The notes under the pieces: generated by a model
Database searches by the model: none
The model's input: the letters and a program-made list of their open reading frames with translations, nothing else
What the model was told of the DNA's origin: nothing
Translations under genes and position numbers: made by a program
Assembly: GCA_963695505.1 (NCBI GenBank)
Contig: CAVOGX010000013.1
Coordinates: 124,001 to 188,000, forward strand
Length of the DNA stretch: 64,000 bases
Origin: JACSRF01 sp963695505
GTDB taxonomy: Bacteria > Chloroflexota > Anaerolineae > Promineifilales > Promineifilaceae
Direction: 5' to 3'
Shown: positions 50,798 through 60,030 of the stretch, one piece after another
Numbering within the stretch: the stretch's first letter is position 1
How the letters are laid out: the number at the start of each line of letters is the position of its first letter

Positions 50798-51985
50798 TTA
50801 GTTTTGTGCGTCCAGCTCTTGCATCATAGCCAGGGCGAAACGAGCAGCACGCTCGATACCTTCGGGCTGGATGTTCACAAGGGTATCACTGTATTGGTGC
50901 CAGTTGGCTGGCCAGCCATCTTCGCCCACCCCAACCAGACAAATTCCCCGGTAATCACGACCACGCAGGGCGCCTACTTCATCACCAATGAACATGTTAC
51001 GGCCGTTTACGGCAAGTTCCGGATAATTACGCGCAGTCTTTTCCGCCAATCTTACTGATTCCAAGTCAGGGCGATAGCTTGTGAGGTAACTGAAACTGCT
51101 GTGTTCGGTTACATACGCAATTTCTTTACAGCCCACCATCTCGAAGTCGATAAAATACGCATTATTAAGAACGTGGCCATATTCATCAAGAAGTTTGTGC
51201 ATGCCTACACAACCCACTTCTTCACCGCTCGTAAAAGCTAGCCATACTTCTGTGTGCTGCAGGGAGTTCTCGCTTAGGTGAGCGGCAAGACCAAGTAGGG
51301 CAGCAACGGCCGTTGCATTATCGTTCGCTCCTTCCACATATCCCTCTAGCTCATCCGCCAGCAGGACACCTAGCGAAACCAGCATGCCGCCCGCGCTGAG
51401 TTTACGCAGCCACCCAGCACGCTTTCCCCTGCCAAAAGCCTCGGCCACCTGAGCGGCGCCATTCAGCAAAGGGAGGGCAATATTCAGGGTTTCTAAAAGT
51501 AGAACATTTTGCTTCTGCGCCGGACCAAAGGTTTGGCGATGTTTATTCGTGTCCGTGTGGCCTACCAGGACCACTCGATGCAATCGCTCCCCGGTCGGTG
51601 GAATGCGCACCAGCAAATTCTTGGTCGTCTTTTTGTTTGGGTACAGAAAGGCCAGGGGCTGCTGGCCACATGCAGACGCCTGGAGTAGATGATAGCCGCT
51701 CAACAGCGAGATGGCCCCTCCTAACAAACGGCCAAATCTACCCCACTTTCCCAGCAAATTACCTGAGAGGCCCACCACGTTAGGCGTAATCGTCGTATAT
51801 CCCCAGGTGTCCCAAGTAGCAAACGGCAATTCTTCTACTTCTGGTAGGCCCAAACTGTGCAAGGTTTCGCGCAAGTACTCCTGAGCAACAGCTTCCGCAG
51901 GATGGCCAGTAGGACGCGGCCCTATGCTTTGGGCCAACGCTTTAACGTGTTTCAATAGATTGGCAGACAGTAAAGGATCGGTCAT
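50798..51985 (-). CDS. M28 family zinc aminopeptidase-like protein
   Basis: The 395-residue product shows the M28 metal pattern: VVLVGHTDT (His), EGANDNATAVAALL (bridging Asp), FTSGEEVGCVGM (Glu-Glu), DFEMVGC and a late HQYSDT (His). Two hydrophobic stretches near residues 75-105 and 180-205 may be amphipathic or membrane helices. No signal peptide is seen. It is probably a cytoplasmic or membrane-near peptidase. It is downstream of the kinase/PhnD pair on the same strand, with a 214-bp gap. Confidence 0.87.
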   Translation of the reverse strand: MTDPLLSANLLKHVKALAQSIGPRPTGHPAEAVAQEYLRETLHSLGLPEVEELPFATWDTWGYTTITPNVVGLSGNLLGKWGRFGRLLGGAISLLSGYHLLQASACGQQPLAFLYPNKKTTKNLLVRIPPTGERLHRVVLVGHTDTNKHRQTFGPAQKQNVLLLETLNIALPLLNGAAQVAEAFGRGKRAGWLRKLSAGGMLVSLGVLLADELEGYVEGANDNATAVAALLGLAAHLSENSLQHTEVWLAFTSGEEVGCVGMHKLLDEYGHVLNNAYFIDFEMVGCKEIAYVTEHSSFSYLTSYRPDLESVRLAEKTARNYPELAVNGRNMFIGDEVGALRGRDYRGICLVGVGEDGWPANWHQYSDTLVNIQPEGIERAARFALAMMQELDAQN

Positions 51986-52003
51986 GTCAGGTTCCTTTTT
52001 GGT

Positions 52004-52126
52004 CTAATGTTTTAATCTCGCATTGCGAATGACAGGTTTAGGTACCCATGAAGGTGTGGCCGGTGGAGGCACGGTGATGGGGTCTTCCCTTTTTTTGCAG
52101 TGCTGCGGGGCCATTTCCGTACCCAT
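52004..52126 (-). CDS. Candidate 40-residue protein
   Basis: In the gap between the HAMP kinase and the M28 gene, a frame reads MGTEMAPQHCKKREDPITVP then PPATPSWVPKPVIRNARLKH and a stop. The sequence looks protein-like, with Cys, charged residues and Pro. The open frame can be extended upstream through the palindrome (ITAVTKLVC) to about residue -12. There is no good ribosome site, so it may be the tail of a frameshifted small gene. Not recognised. Confidence 0.3.
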   Translation of the reverse strand: MGTEMAPQHCKKREDPITVPPPATPSWVPKPVIRNARLKH

Positions 52127-52199
52127 ACACACCAGCTTGGTAACGGCCGTTATCTTAAAACAATCTCAGCCACCTGTCTAGCCCACCGGCCTTCAACAA

Positions 52200-53729
52200 T
52201 CAAGAAGGCACCGCTTCCAACGTCTCTTTAACTGGCACATGTACTTTGAAAGTAGACCCCACTCCGACGGCACTCTCCACAGTAATGGTTCCTCCCATCA
52301 TTTTTGCAAAGTGCTGGCTGATAGCCAGGCCCAGCCCCGTTCCCTCAAACCGCCGCGTTGTGGAAGGGTCCACCTGCACAAAAGGTCGAAACAGCTTTTG
52401 CACCTGGTCAGCCGGAATACCAATGCCCGTGTCACCCACTGTCAATACCAGCCACCTACCCGTTTCCTGCCTAATCTCCTGCTCGACGCGCAGCGTTACC
52501 GTGCCCTGGTTTGTAAATTTTGCCGCATTGCCCAGCAAGTTGTACATGATTTGCCGCAGGCGGGCCTTATCCCCGTAGAATTCGCCTAATGTGGGGTCGA
52601 AGTATGTCTCAAGCTCGTTTGCCCGTTTCTCCATTAACGGCCGTGTTGTTATCGCCACCTCTTGCAGCAAAAGCGGCAGGGAGAACCACTCTTCATACAG
52701 CTCCATGCGCCCCGCCTCAATTTTCGACAGGTCCAGCACGTCACTAATAATTGCCAGCAAATGATTGCTGGCGCGAATTATTCGCTGCAGTTGCTCCTCA
52801 AAATCATCGTATTCCCCCGTGGCCAGTTGTTCCAGCATGAGTTCACTGTACCCAATTACCGAACCCAACGGCGTCCGCAATTCATGGCTCATATTTGCCA
52901 AAAAGGTGCTTTTTGCCCGATTTGCCGCCTCCGCCGCCTCTTTAGCACTCTGCAGCAAAATCTCCGTTCGTTTGCGCTCCTCAATTTCCCCCTCCATACG
53001 TCGCAGGGTCTGCTGGAGCTGATCTGTCATCTGGTTAAAGTGGGCAGCTAACTGCGCCAGTTCGTCTCCCCGGCTTAAGACAACACGCTGTGTTAGATCG
53101 CCATGCCCCACCCGTTCTGTTGCTTCTACGATCTGTTTTAACGGTTCTGTAATTGAGCGGCTGAACCAAAGCGCCAGCCCTAAACCCACCAACACAGCCC
53201 CCAAAGCGACGGCGATGCCCTCATTGCGCGCTGCAGTAATTTTGGGATACAGCGGAGCCGTGGGCAAGCCCAGGCTTACCGCCCCCACGGTCTGAGTTCC
53301 CAATACAACCGCCTGTCCGGCAACTAATTGGTCCTCATTCCATTGGTAAATAACCCCACTGCTATTTAGCAACTGCTGTCCAAAATCATCGGGCTTCATG
53401 GTGAATCGTACGCTGGTGTCATACGCATCGGCCACAATTCGGCCGTCCGCATCATAAATGCGACCAAAGGACACTACCTGGAAGCGCCCCAGGTCCAGCA
53501 TCATGTCAGAGAGGAAATCAGCATCCAAAAAATAGAGGGAATCGGCGCTGCTGGCAGACAACGTCTTGAGTAACAGCGCCACTTGTTGCTCTAACTCAAT
53601 CTGGAAATTGCGCCGTTCACGGCGTACCGAAAGATACGTAACCATTGTCGCAACCAAAACCACAATGATTGTGATGGTAATTGTCAATTTTACGGCCAGG
53701 GGCCAGCGCGTCCAGCGCGTAGTAAGCAT
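52200..53729 (-). CDS. Membrane histidine kinase with extracellular sensor and HAMP
   Basis: A first helix (about 12-31) and a second (about 172-190) flank an extracellular Cache-like domain (YFLDADFLSDMMLDLGRFQV, GRIYDADGRIVADAYD). HAMP follows (RSITEPLKQIVEATERVGHG), then a coiled coil and the kinase: MSHELRTPLGSVIGYSELML (His about 282), NLLGNAAKFTNQG, GDTGIGIPADQVQKLFRPFV and EGTGLGLAIS. Length 509, intact. It begins 4 bp after the PhnD-like gene, so the binding protein probably feeds ligand information to this sensor. Confidence 0.92.
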   Translation of the reverse strand: MLTTRWTRWPLAVKLTITITIIVVLVATMVTYLSVRRERRNFQIELEQQVALLLKTLSASSADSLYFLDADFLSDMMLDLGRFQVVSFGRIYDADGRIVADAYDTSVRFTMKPDDFGQQLLNSSGVIYQWNEDQLVAGQAVVLGTQTVGAVSLGLPTAPLYPKITAARNEGIAVALGAVLVGLGLALWFSRSITEPLKQIVEATERVGHGDLTQRVVLSRGDELAQLAAHFNQMTDQLQQTLRRMEGEIEERKRTEILLQSAKEAAEAANRAKSTFLANMSHELRTPLGSVIGYSELMLEQLATGEYDDFEEQLQRIIRASNHLLAIISDVLDLSKIEAGRMELYEEWFSLPLLLQEVAITTRPLMEKRANELETYFDPTLGEFYGDKARLRQIMYNLLGNAAKFTNQGTVTLRVEQEIRQETGRWLVLTVGDTGIGIPADQVQKLFRPFVQVDPSTTRRFEGTGLGLAISQHFAKMMGGTITVESAVGVGSTFKVHVPVKETLEAVPS

Positions 53730-53733
53730 AGGT

Positions 53734-54672
53734 TTATCGCTCTTGCACTATTTGGTAAATGGCTCGCATCCGTCCCAGGGCTACCTCAGCACCTTGGGGG
53801 AACTCATCAAACTTGGTAGTTAAAAATGTTTTTAGGACGGTAGAGCCTGATTCTGAGTCGTCCATTTCTAGAAGGATTTTCTTGATAGCCTCTTGCAATT
53901 CTTCGTCCATATCAGGGCTCACTAAAACCAATTGCCGGGGAACGCTTTCAGTTTCGCCTAACACGACCAATTCGGCTCTTGTTTCCGCAGGGATGAATCG
54001 CTCGTAGGTAATATTGTCCACGACCCCCACCGGCACGCGCCTGCTGACTACCCATTGAATGGTGGTGTTATCGGCCGTACTATAGACGTAGCCAATCTCA
54101 TCGGCAGAAACGGCCGTTTCCATATCCCCCTTGCGCACCGGATTCAGCCCACGCTCGATGAGGTAGGCCAGGGGCAGCATGTAGCCAGAGGTAGAAAATG
54201 GCTCCTCAAATGCCACGTAATTGCCATGCAAATCAGCTATTGAGTCAATTCCCGAATCGCTTCTTGTAAAAAACAGTGAATGGTATTCCGATACCCCATA
54301 TTTCCAGCGGCGGAGAATAGGCACGGCCCCCGTTTCCTGGCTAATAACCAACGCCGGGTAGGGACTGTCAAAATAGAGGTCGACCACCCCTTCGGCCATC
54401 CATTGCGTCATCGTTTCCAGGTCTGGGGCTATCTTCACCTCTCCACCGGTAATGCCAAAGTGGTCCAACCGTTCAGCAAGATAATCGGCCGTTGGTTGGG
54501 TTCCCTCAATGGTCTCTGCCGCTTCATCAGAAATATCCCCCAAAACCAAAACGCGCCCTGTACCATGATCGTGAGAATTGTCCACTTGCACAGAGTCAGG
54601 TGCAGTATCGCAAGCAACTAGGGAAAGCAATAAAAAGAAGATCCAACCCACTCTTGCCAAAATTTGCTTCAT
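53734..54672 (-). CDS. PhnD-like substrate-binding lipoprotein
   Basis: The 312-residue product has a lipobox leader (FFLLLSLVAC) and the periplasmic phosphate/phosphonate-binding (PhnD/DUF3834-like) fold pattern: TADYLAERL, MTQWMAEGVVDLYFDSPYPA, SIADLHGNYVAFEEPFSTSG, YMLPLAYLIERGLNP and VPVGVVDNITYERF. No ABC permease or ATPase gene adjoins it; a sensor kinase follows after 4 bp. That favours a signalling role over transport. Ligand unknown. Confidence 0.88.
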   Translation of the reverse strand: MKQILARVGWIFFLLLSLVACDTAPDSVQVDNSHDHGTGRVLVLGDISDEAAETIEGTQPTADYLAERLDHFGITGGEVKIAPDLETMTQWMAEGVVDLYFDSPYPALVISQETGAVPILRRWKYGVSEYHSLFFTRSDSGIDSIADLHGNYVAFEEPFSTSGYMLPLAYLIERGLNPVRKGDMETAVSADEIGYVYSTADNTTIQWVVSRRVPVGVVDNITYERFIPAETRAELVVLGETESVPRQLVLVSPDMDEELQEAIKKILLEMDDSESGSTVLKTFLTTKFDEFPQGAEVALGRMRAIYQIVQER

Positions 54673-54868
54673 TCAAGCCTCCAAAACAGATGCCATCCTG
54701 ATTATGCCAGGAAAAAGTGACAATTCCCGTTAAAAGGACCGGAAAACGCTGGCAGATGTGATGTTGCTTTGGAAACTTACGCAGTTTTTACGTGACGCGG
54801 GTTGGACAGGCTTCTACTAAAACTGCTCAGCGATCCAGAAGAGATAATAAAATGTGCCTTTCACACTG

Positions 54869-55252
54869 CTAACCAGCCCTCTGGTTAAACCCATGGCCGT
54901 CCTGCATAAACTCCAGCCGGTTACCAAATGGGTCAAATGCGTAAAAGCGGTGAATCCCTGGCAAAGAATTGTCCCATTCCACCGAAACATTGGTCTCCCG
55001 CAGATGTCCAAAAAGCACTTGTGCATCCTGCACTAAAAATGCTGGATGCGCCTTCCGTGCCGGCACAAAGTCTGCCTGCACCCCCAGATGGACAGCCACG
55101 CCTTGCCCAGCAAACCAACACCCTCCACGAGCTTGCAGAGGTCCCGGCTTTTCGATTTCAGCTAAACCTAACAAATAGCCATAGAAATGGCGAGCCTTTT
55201 CCTCTGAACCTGGTGGCATTGCTAACTGGACGTGATCCAATCCTACAATCAT
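54869..55252 (-). CDS. VOC (glyoxalase-like) superfamily protein
   Basis: The 127-residue product starts MIVGLDHVQLAMPPGSEEKA (metal-type His in DHVQL) and shows RHFYGYLLGL, AVHLGV and AFDPFGNRLEFMQ (metal-type Glu). This is a single VOC module pair. VOC proteins include lyases, dioxygenases and resistance proteins; no reaction can be assigned. GGAG lies 6 bases upstream of the ATG. Confidence 0.87.
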   Translation of the reverse strand: MIVGLDHVQLAMPPGSEEKARHFYGYLLGLAEIEKPGPLQARGGCWFAGQGVAVHLGVQADFVPARKAHPAFLVQDAQVLFGHLRETNVSVEWDNSLPGIHRFYAFDPFGNRLEFMQDGHGFNQRAG

Positions 55253-55311
55253 ATCGACTCCAATTTAGAAAAGTGAGATGGTCTCCCCTTTCTAGTCTCC
55301 TCCCACTATTT

Positions 55312-56997
55312 TCACCGCGTCAGCTTGCGGTAGGTAATGCGGTGAGGCCGGTCGGCCACAGCACCAAGCCTCTGGCGGCGGTCCGCCTCGTATTCGCTGT
55401 AGGTGCCAATGAACCAGCGGGCTTCACTTTCTCCCTCAAAGGCCAGAATGTGGGTGGCCACGCGGTCCAAAAACCAGCGGTCATGGGAGATAATCACGGC
55501 CGATCCCGCAAAATTGAGTAAGCCATCTTCCAGCGCCCGCAGCGTGTTCACGTCCAGGTCATTGGTCGGCTCGTCCAGCAGCAGCAGGTTTGCCCCAGAC
55601 TTGAGCACCTTTGCCAGGTGCACGCGGTTGCGCTCCCCGCCAGACAGGTCACCAACCCGCTTTTGCTGGTCAGAACCGGTGAAGTTAAAACGCCCCACGT
55701 AAGCGCGGGAGTTCATGCGGCGCGGCCCAAGCTGCACGTTCTCATTCCCATCGGAAATCTCTTCCCAAACCGTCTTGTCATCATTCAGGGTTTCACGGGA
55801 TTGGTCCACATAGGCCAGCTCAACGGTGTCGCCCACGCGCAAGCTGCCTCCATCTGGCTGTTCCTGCCCCACAATCATGCGAAACAAAGTCGTTTTGCCT
55901 GCACCGTTTGGGCCAATAACGCCCACAATAGCCCCCGGCGGCAGGTCAAAGTCCAAGTCCTCAACCAGCAGCAAATCCCCGTACCCTTTACGCACGCCCT
56001 CAGCCCGCACCACAATATCACCCAGGCGCGGACCCGGCGGAATGTAAATTTGCAAATCTTCTTGCGCCTTTTCCACGCCCTGTTCCAAAAGCTGGTTGTA
56101 AGCATTGAGGCGCGCTTTTGATTTGGCCTGCCGCCCCTTAGGGCTGGTATTCACCCATTCCAGCTCCCGTTCCAGAGTTTTGAGACGCTGGCCTTCTACC
56201 TTTTTCTCCTGAGCCAGCCGCGCCTGTTTCTGCGCCAGCCAGGATGAGTAATTGCCTTTCCAGGGGATGCCATAGCCGCGATCCAGTTCCAAAATCCAGC
56301 CAGCCACGTTATCCAGGAAGTAGCGGTCGTGAGTGACGGCAATGACCGTGCCTTCGTAAGCCTGTAAATGCTTCTCCAGCCAGGCTACGGTTTCGGCGTC
56401 GAGGTGGTTGGTGGGTTCGTCTAGCAGCAGGATGTCCGGCTTTTTGAGCAGCAGGCGGCACAGGGCCACACGTCGCCGCTCGCCACCAGAGAGGACAGAG
56501 ATGGAGGTGTCACCCGGTGGGCAGCGCAGGGCGTCCATCGCCAGTTCCAGGCGGCTGTCTATGTCCCAGGCGCCCATGTGGTCGAGCTTGTCTTGCAGTT
56601 TGCCCTGCTCCTCGATGAGGTCGTTCATTTCCTCGTCGCTGAGGGGCTCGCCAAAGCGCAGGTTGAGTTCGTCAAACTGCCGCAGTGCGTCCACAATTTC
56701 TTGCGCCCCTTCTTCGACGATGTCGCGCACGGTTTTGCTGTCATCCAGGGTTGGCTCTTGTTCCAGGTAGCCAATGGTATAACCAGAGGAGAGGACGGTT
56801 TCCCCCACAAAGTCCGGATCAACGCCAGCCATAATGCGCAGCAGGGTAGACTTGCCCGCGCCATTCAGCCCCAATACGCCAATTTTCGCGCCATAAAAGT
56901 ACGAGAGGGAGATGTCGCGCAGCACTTGTTTGTTGGGGGGCACAATTTTGCCCACGCGGATCATGGAGTAAATGATTTTTTTGTCGTCTGTGGTCAT
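55312..56997 (-). CDS. ettA: EttA-type ABC-F translation factor
   Basis: The 561-residue protein starts MTTDDKKIIYSMIRVGKIVP and has two ABC cassettes: GLNGAGKSTLLRIM with LSGGERRRVALCRLLL and LLLDEPTNHLDA, then GPNGAGKTTLFRMI with LSGGERNRVHLAKVL and LLLDEPTNDLD. The P-site tRNA interaction linker lies between them, including WVNTSPKGRQAKSKARL. EttA gates the ribosome according to energy state. It is soluble, without membrane domains. Intact and of normal length. Confidence 0.95.
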   Translation of the reverse strand: MTTDDKKIIYSMIRVGKIVPPNKQVLRDISLSYFYGAKIGVLGLNGAGKSTLLRIMAGVDPDFVGETVLSSGYTIGYLEQEPTLDDSKTVRDIVEEGAQEIVDALRQFDELNLRFGEPLSDEEMNDLIEEQGKLQDKLDHMGAWDIDSRLELAMDALRCPPGDTSISVLSGGERRRVALCRLLLKKPDILLLDEPTNHLDAETVAWLEKHLQAYEGTVIAVTHDRYFLDNVAGWILELDRGYGIPWKGNYSSWLAQKQARLAQEKKVEGQRLKTLERELEWVNTSPKGRQAKSKARLNAYNQLLEQGVEKAQEDLQIYIPPGPRLGDIVVRAEGVRKGYGDLLLVEDLDFDLPPGAIVGVIGPNGAGKTTLFRMIVGQEQPDGGSLRVGDTVELAYVDQSRETLNDDKTVWEEISDGNENVQLGPRRMNSRAYVGRFNFTGSDQQKRVGDLSGGERNRVHLAKVLKSGANLLLLDEPTNDLDVNTLRALEDGLLNFAGSAVIISHDRWFLDRVATHILAFEGESEARWFIGTYSEYEADRRQRLGAVADRPHRITYRKLTR

Positions 56998-57055
56998 AGT
57001 TTGATTTGCATTCTCTCAAAAAATATTAGCTGTCTATTCCACCAGCATTGTAAAT

Positions 57056-57149
57056 CATCTCGCAAGCGATTGGCATGCGGAGCGCAGTGAAGCATCTAAA
57101 CCAAGTTGATCGGGATTCTTCGCCTTCGGCTCAGAATGACTTGTGAGGC
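57056..57149. repeat. Intergenic hairpin-type dispersed repeat
   Basis: This gap holds GGAGCGCAGTGAAGCATCT and, about 20 bases later, GATTCTTCGCCTTCGGCTCA followed by GAATGAC. The two parts are near inverted repeats. The second resembles the 'TTCGCTTCGCTCAGAATGAC' words that I recall as intergenic repeats in several bacterial genomes. It may be a non-coding mobile relic. Confidence 0.45.
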
Positions 57150-57169
57150 AACGGCCGTTCCAATCAAAA

Positions 57170-57199
57170 AATCCCGGAAACTCGCACATTCCCGGGATT
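57170..57199 (-). terminator. Intrinsic terminator after metG
   Basis: On the minus strand an 8-bp stem (AATCCCGG with CCGGGATT) with a 14-nt loop is followed by TTTTTTG, 16 bp beyond the metG stop. Confidence 0.75.
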
Positions 57200-57214
57200 G
57201 TGAAAGGTTGCCAT

Positions 57215-59009
57215 CTACTCCGGCTTTGGCCCCAACCGCGCCAGCTCCTCATCGGCCACGGCCGTTTCTAGCTTTTTGAAGAGCGGCGCAGGCTTGGGCA
57301 GTTGGCGGCCAACAGGGATTTCTGTACGCGCCCAGGCTCCCACGGCGGCTGCCCCATCATAAGTCAGGGCTATGTGACTGCGGGTTGGCTTCCTGGTAGG
57401 TTTCCACCGTTTGCGCGCCAAACAGCGTGCCCTTCTTCGCCCAGCATTTCGTGCAGCTGCTGGCTGGTGTAGGGCAAAATAGGCGCCCACAGCACTTTCA
57501 GGCCGCTGATGGCCTGCAAAGCGGTGTAGAGCGAACGGGCCGTCGCCTGCATGTCGGTTTTGGCCGTCGTCCAGGGGCTGGTCTCTTCCAGGTATTGGTT
57601 CACCAGGGAGGAAAGGCGCAAGTTTTCTTGCACGACAGCGCGGAATTTGCAGCCATCGTACAACTGCGCCACGCTGTCGAATCCGGCGTCAATGGCGGCC
57701 AGCAGCGCCTGATCTTTGTCGGTCAGCTCGCCAGGATCGGGCACTTCGCCTTTGAAGTAGCGTTTGGTCATGTTGAGCACGCGGTTGACCAGGTTGCCCC
57801 AGTTGCCGACCAGTTCGGTGTTGTTGCGTTCCACGTAGCCTTGCCAGCTCCAGTCACTGTCGCGGGTTTCGGGCATAACGGCCGTTAAATAATAGCGCAG
57901 CGGGTCCGGGTCATGCCGTTCCAGGGCATCCAGCATCCACACACCCCAGTTCATGCTGCCGCTAATCTTGCGCCCTTCCATGTTCATGAACTCATTGGCA
58001 GGCACATCATAGGGCAGGTTAAGCTGCGTGTTGCGGTCCTCCGCATAAAGCCCTTTCGCCCCCAAAAGCTGGGCCGGCCAGAAAATGGCGTGAAAGGGAA
58101 TATTGTCTTTGCCGATGAAGTAAGACGGTGCGGGCTTCGGGATTTTGCCACCATTTTTTCCAGGCGTCGGGCGTGCCGTTGTTTTGCGCCCACTCAATGG
58201 TGGCCGACAGATAGCCAATGACCGCTTCAAACCAGACGTAGAGCACCTTGCCCTCGTACCCTTCTACCGGCACGGGGATGCCCCAATCCATGTCGCGGGT
58301 GACGGCGCGGCCAATCAAGCCCTTGCTCCACAAAGTTACGCGCAAAGTTGATGACCTGGGGTCGCCAATGCGCTTTGTTGTCATCATTGCAGCCACGCCT
58401 GCAGGCCATCTTCAGCAATGGCGGGTAGATCGAGGAAGAAATGCTCGGTGTCGCGCAGTTCCAGGGCGCTGTCATCGGTTTTGCTGCGCGGATTGATCAG
58501 TTCGGCGGCGCTTTCAAAGAGGGTGTTGCAGTTGTCGCACTGGTCGCCGCGCGCCCGTTTCGTAGCCGCAGTTGGGGCAGGTGCCTTCCACGTAGCGGTC
58601 GGGCAAGAATTTATTGGCCGTCGGCGAATACATTTGCTTGGTCACTTTGCGATAGAGGTATTCATTCTCCAGCAGGGCAAGAAACATATCTTGCGAGACT
58701 TTGAAATGGTTTTCGGTGTCGGTGTGGGTGAACAGGTCGTAGGTGAGTCCCAATTTTTGGAACAGTTGCAGGAAACGGCCGTGATAATAATCAAACACTT
58801 CGGCGACGGTCTTGCCCAGTTCTTCCGCCTTCACCGTGACCGGCGTGCCGTGGCTGTCTGAGCCAGACACCATGAGCACGTGGTTGCCCTGCAAGCGATG
58901 AAAACGGGCATAAATGTCGGCTGGCAGGTAGGAGCCGGTAACGTTGCCCTGGTGTATGTCGGCGTTGGCATAAGGCCAGGCCACACAAACTAATATATAT
59001 TCAGCTCAT
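57215..59009 (-). CDS. metG: Methionyl-tRNA synthetase (several frameshifts)
   Basis: The start ATG 59009 directly follows the stop of the preceding gene (TAAATG). One extra T shifts the frame after two codons (ATGAGC-T-GAATAT). Downstream are YILVCVAWPYANADIHQGNV (HIGH-type site), YLPADIYARFHRLQGNHVLM, ATG-type zinc motif CPNCGYETG and WGIPVPVEGYEGKVLYVWFE. Then come NMEGRKISGSMNW (KMSKS position, here KISGS), DALERHDPDPLRYYLTA and the anticodon-binding part. The end is KLETAVADEELARLGPKPE. The expected length of about 598 is normal. At least five frame changes are needed. As an essential gene it is probably intact in the cell. Confidence 0.88.
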
Positions 59010-59706
59010 TTAATCTTCATCTTCCTCTTCATAATCATCCTCATCGAGATCTTCGTCTTCTTCCTCTTCGGCTATCTCGGTGAGGATTTCAGCTAACAGT
59101 TCAAAATCATCTTCGGTAATGGGCAGAAAGCTCTCCGGTTTTAGCTGGAGCTTGCGAAAATTAGGTTGGCTTTCCAGCTCAACCGAGTCGTAGGCCACGC
59201 CCAATTCCAGGTTAACGGCAGCAGCATCCACATCTACGGGGAAAGAAATATGCCTCTTCCAGGTCAACAGCGTAAAAGTAATCCTTCGGGTTTGCCGTGG
59301 TTGGCGTACCGGTAATCGTGGCAACAGCCACAAAAGTTTGTGCTTCGATGGCGTAATACAGAATGCGGTCACCAGGCTGGATTTTTTGAGCCTCTTCGGT
59401 CGTAGCAAAAATAACCTTTTCTGCCCACCCGGCGAATATCATTTCGGTAGGTGCAGGCGTCGATACAGCTTTGATAAAGTATTGGGTCTTCGAGGTGCCG
59501 CCCCGATTTGACTTGGCGCTGCGTTTCGCTTCTTCTGCTTCACGCTCAACCAGGATATTTTCCCAAATACGCGCCTGGATGCCGATGTTTACTTCTGCAG
59601 TGGAACCATCCTCATAACGCACGGTCATTTTGGGGGGATTCATGTCCAGAACGGTGTATTTACCTTTGCGATTAACGTATTCTCCATTGATTTCAAATAC
59701 AAACAT
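59010..59706 (-). CDS. PUA/EVE-like protein with acidic tail (one frameshift)
   Basis: The first ~50 residues (MFVFEINGEYVNRKGKYTVL, VRYEDGSTAEVNI) form a small beta domain. Residues about 85-150 (MIFAGWAEKVIFATTEEAQK, IQPGDRILYYAIEAQTFVAV) resemble EVE/PUA-like modified-base or RNA-binding folds. The tail is highly acidic (EEEEDEDLDEDDYEEEDED). The frame changes near 59240. Immediate coupling to metG (TAAATG) suggests a translation-linked role, which is inference only. Expected length is about 232 residues. Confidence 0.6.
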
Positions 59707-60030
59707 GCTACTTTCTCCCAAACCCTGATTTCGTTGGTAAGATCCAAAGGGTTTGACAAGCCCTTTGAGTCTGCATAGTTTAGTCTATTTCGCAGAAAAC
59801 GTGCGCATAGTACCGTTTTCAGTCGCTCTTGGCAAGTGGTTTTCAGGTGAATCGCCAGGAGAACCTTAGGAGGTTCTGGCAGAATATCTTTGAAATTGCT
59901 TTAGGGGAGACCCTTAGGGCGGCCCTTAGGGCTTGGAGGTTAGGGAAAATTCACGGCCGTTCCAGACGGCCATCATGGGGCATCTGAGGCACTGTCCCGG
60001 CACAGAATTTGCCCGGCGCGCAGCACCGGC
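59707..60030. other. Intergenic region with hairpins, no gene seen
   Basis: There is no convincing gene in these 324 bases. They contain an inverted repeat near 59747-59769 (CAAAGGG with CCCTTTG), a stronger hairpin at 59853-59880 (AACCT-tagg-AGGTT core flanked by GCCAG/CTGGC), and a tandem pair of CCCTTAGGGC near 59907-59930. One ACGGCCGT lies at 59953. The true 3' end of the next gene could extend into 59970-60030 if its last frameshift is corrected. Confidence 0.5.

Noticed and set aside
59747..59772. Hairpin CAAAGGG/CCCTTTG as terminator
   Set aside because: No T-run follows on either strand, and it lies upstream of the gene it would have to end.
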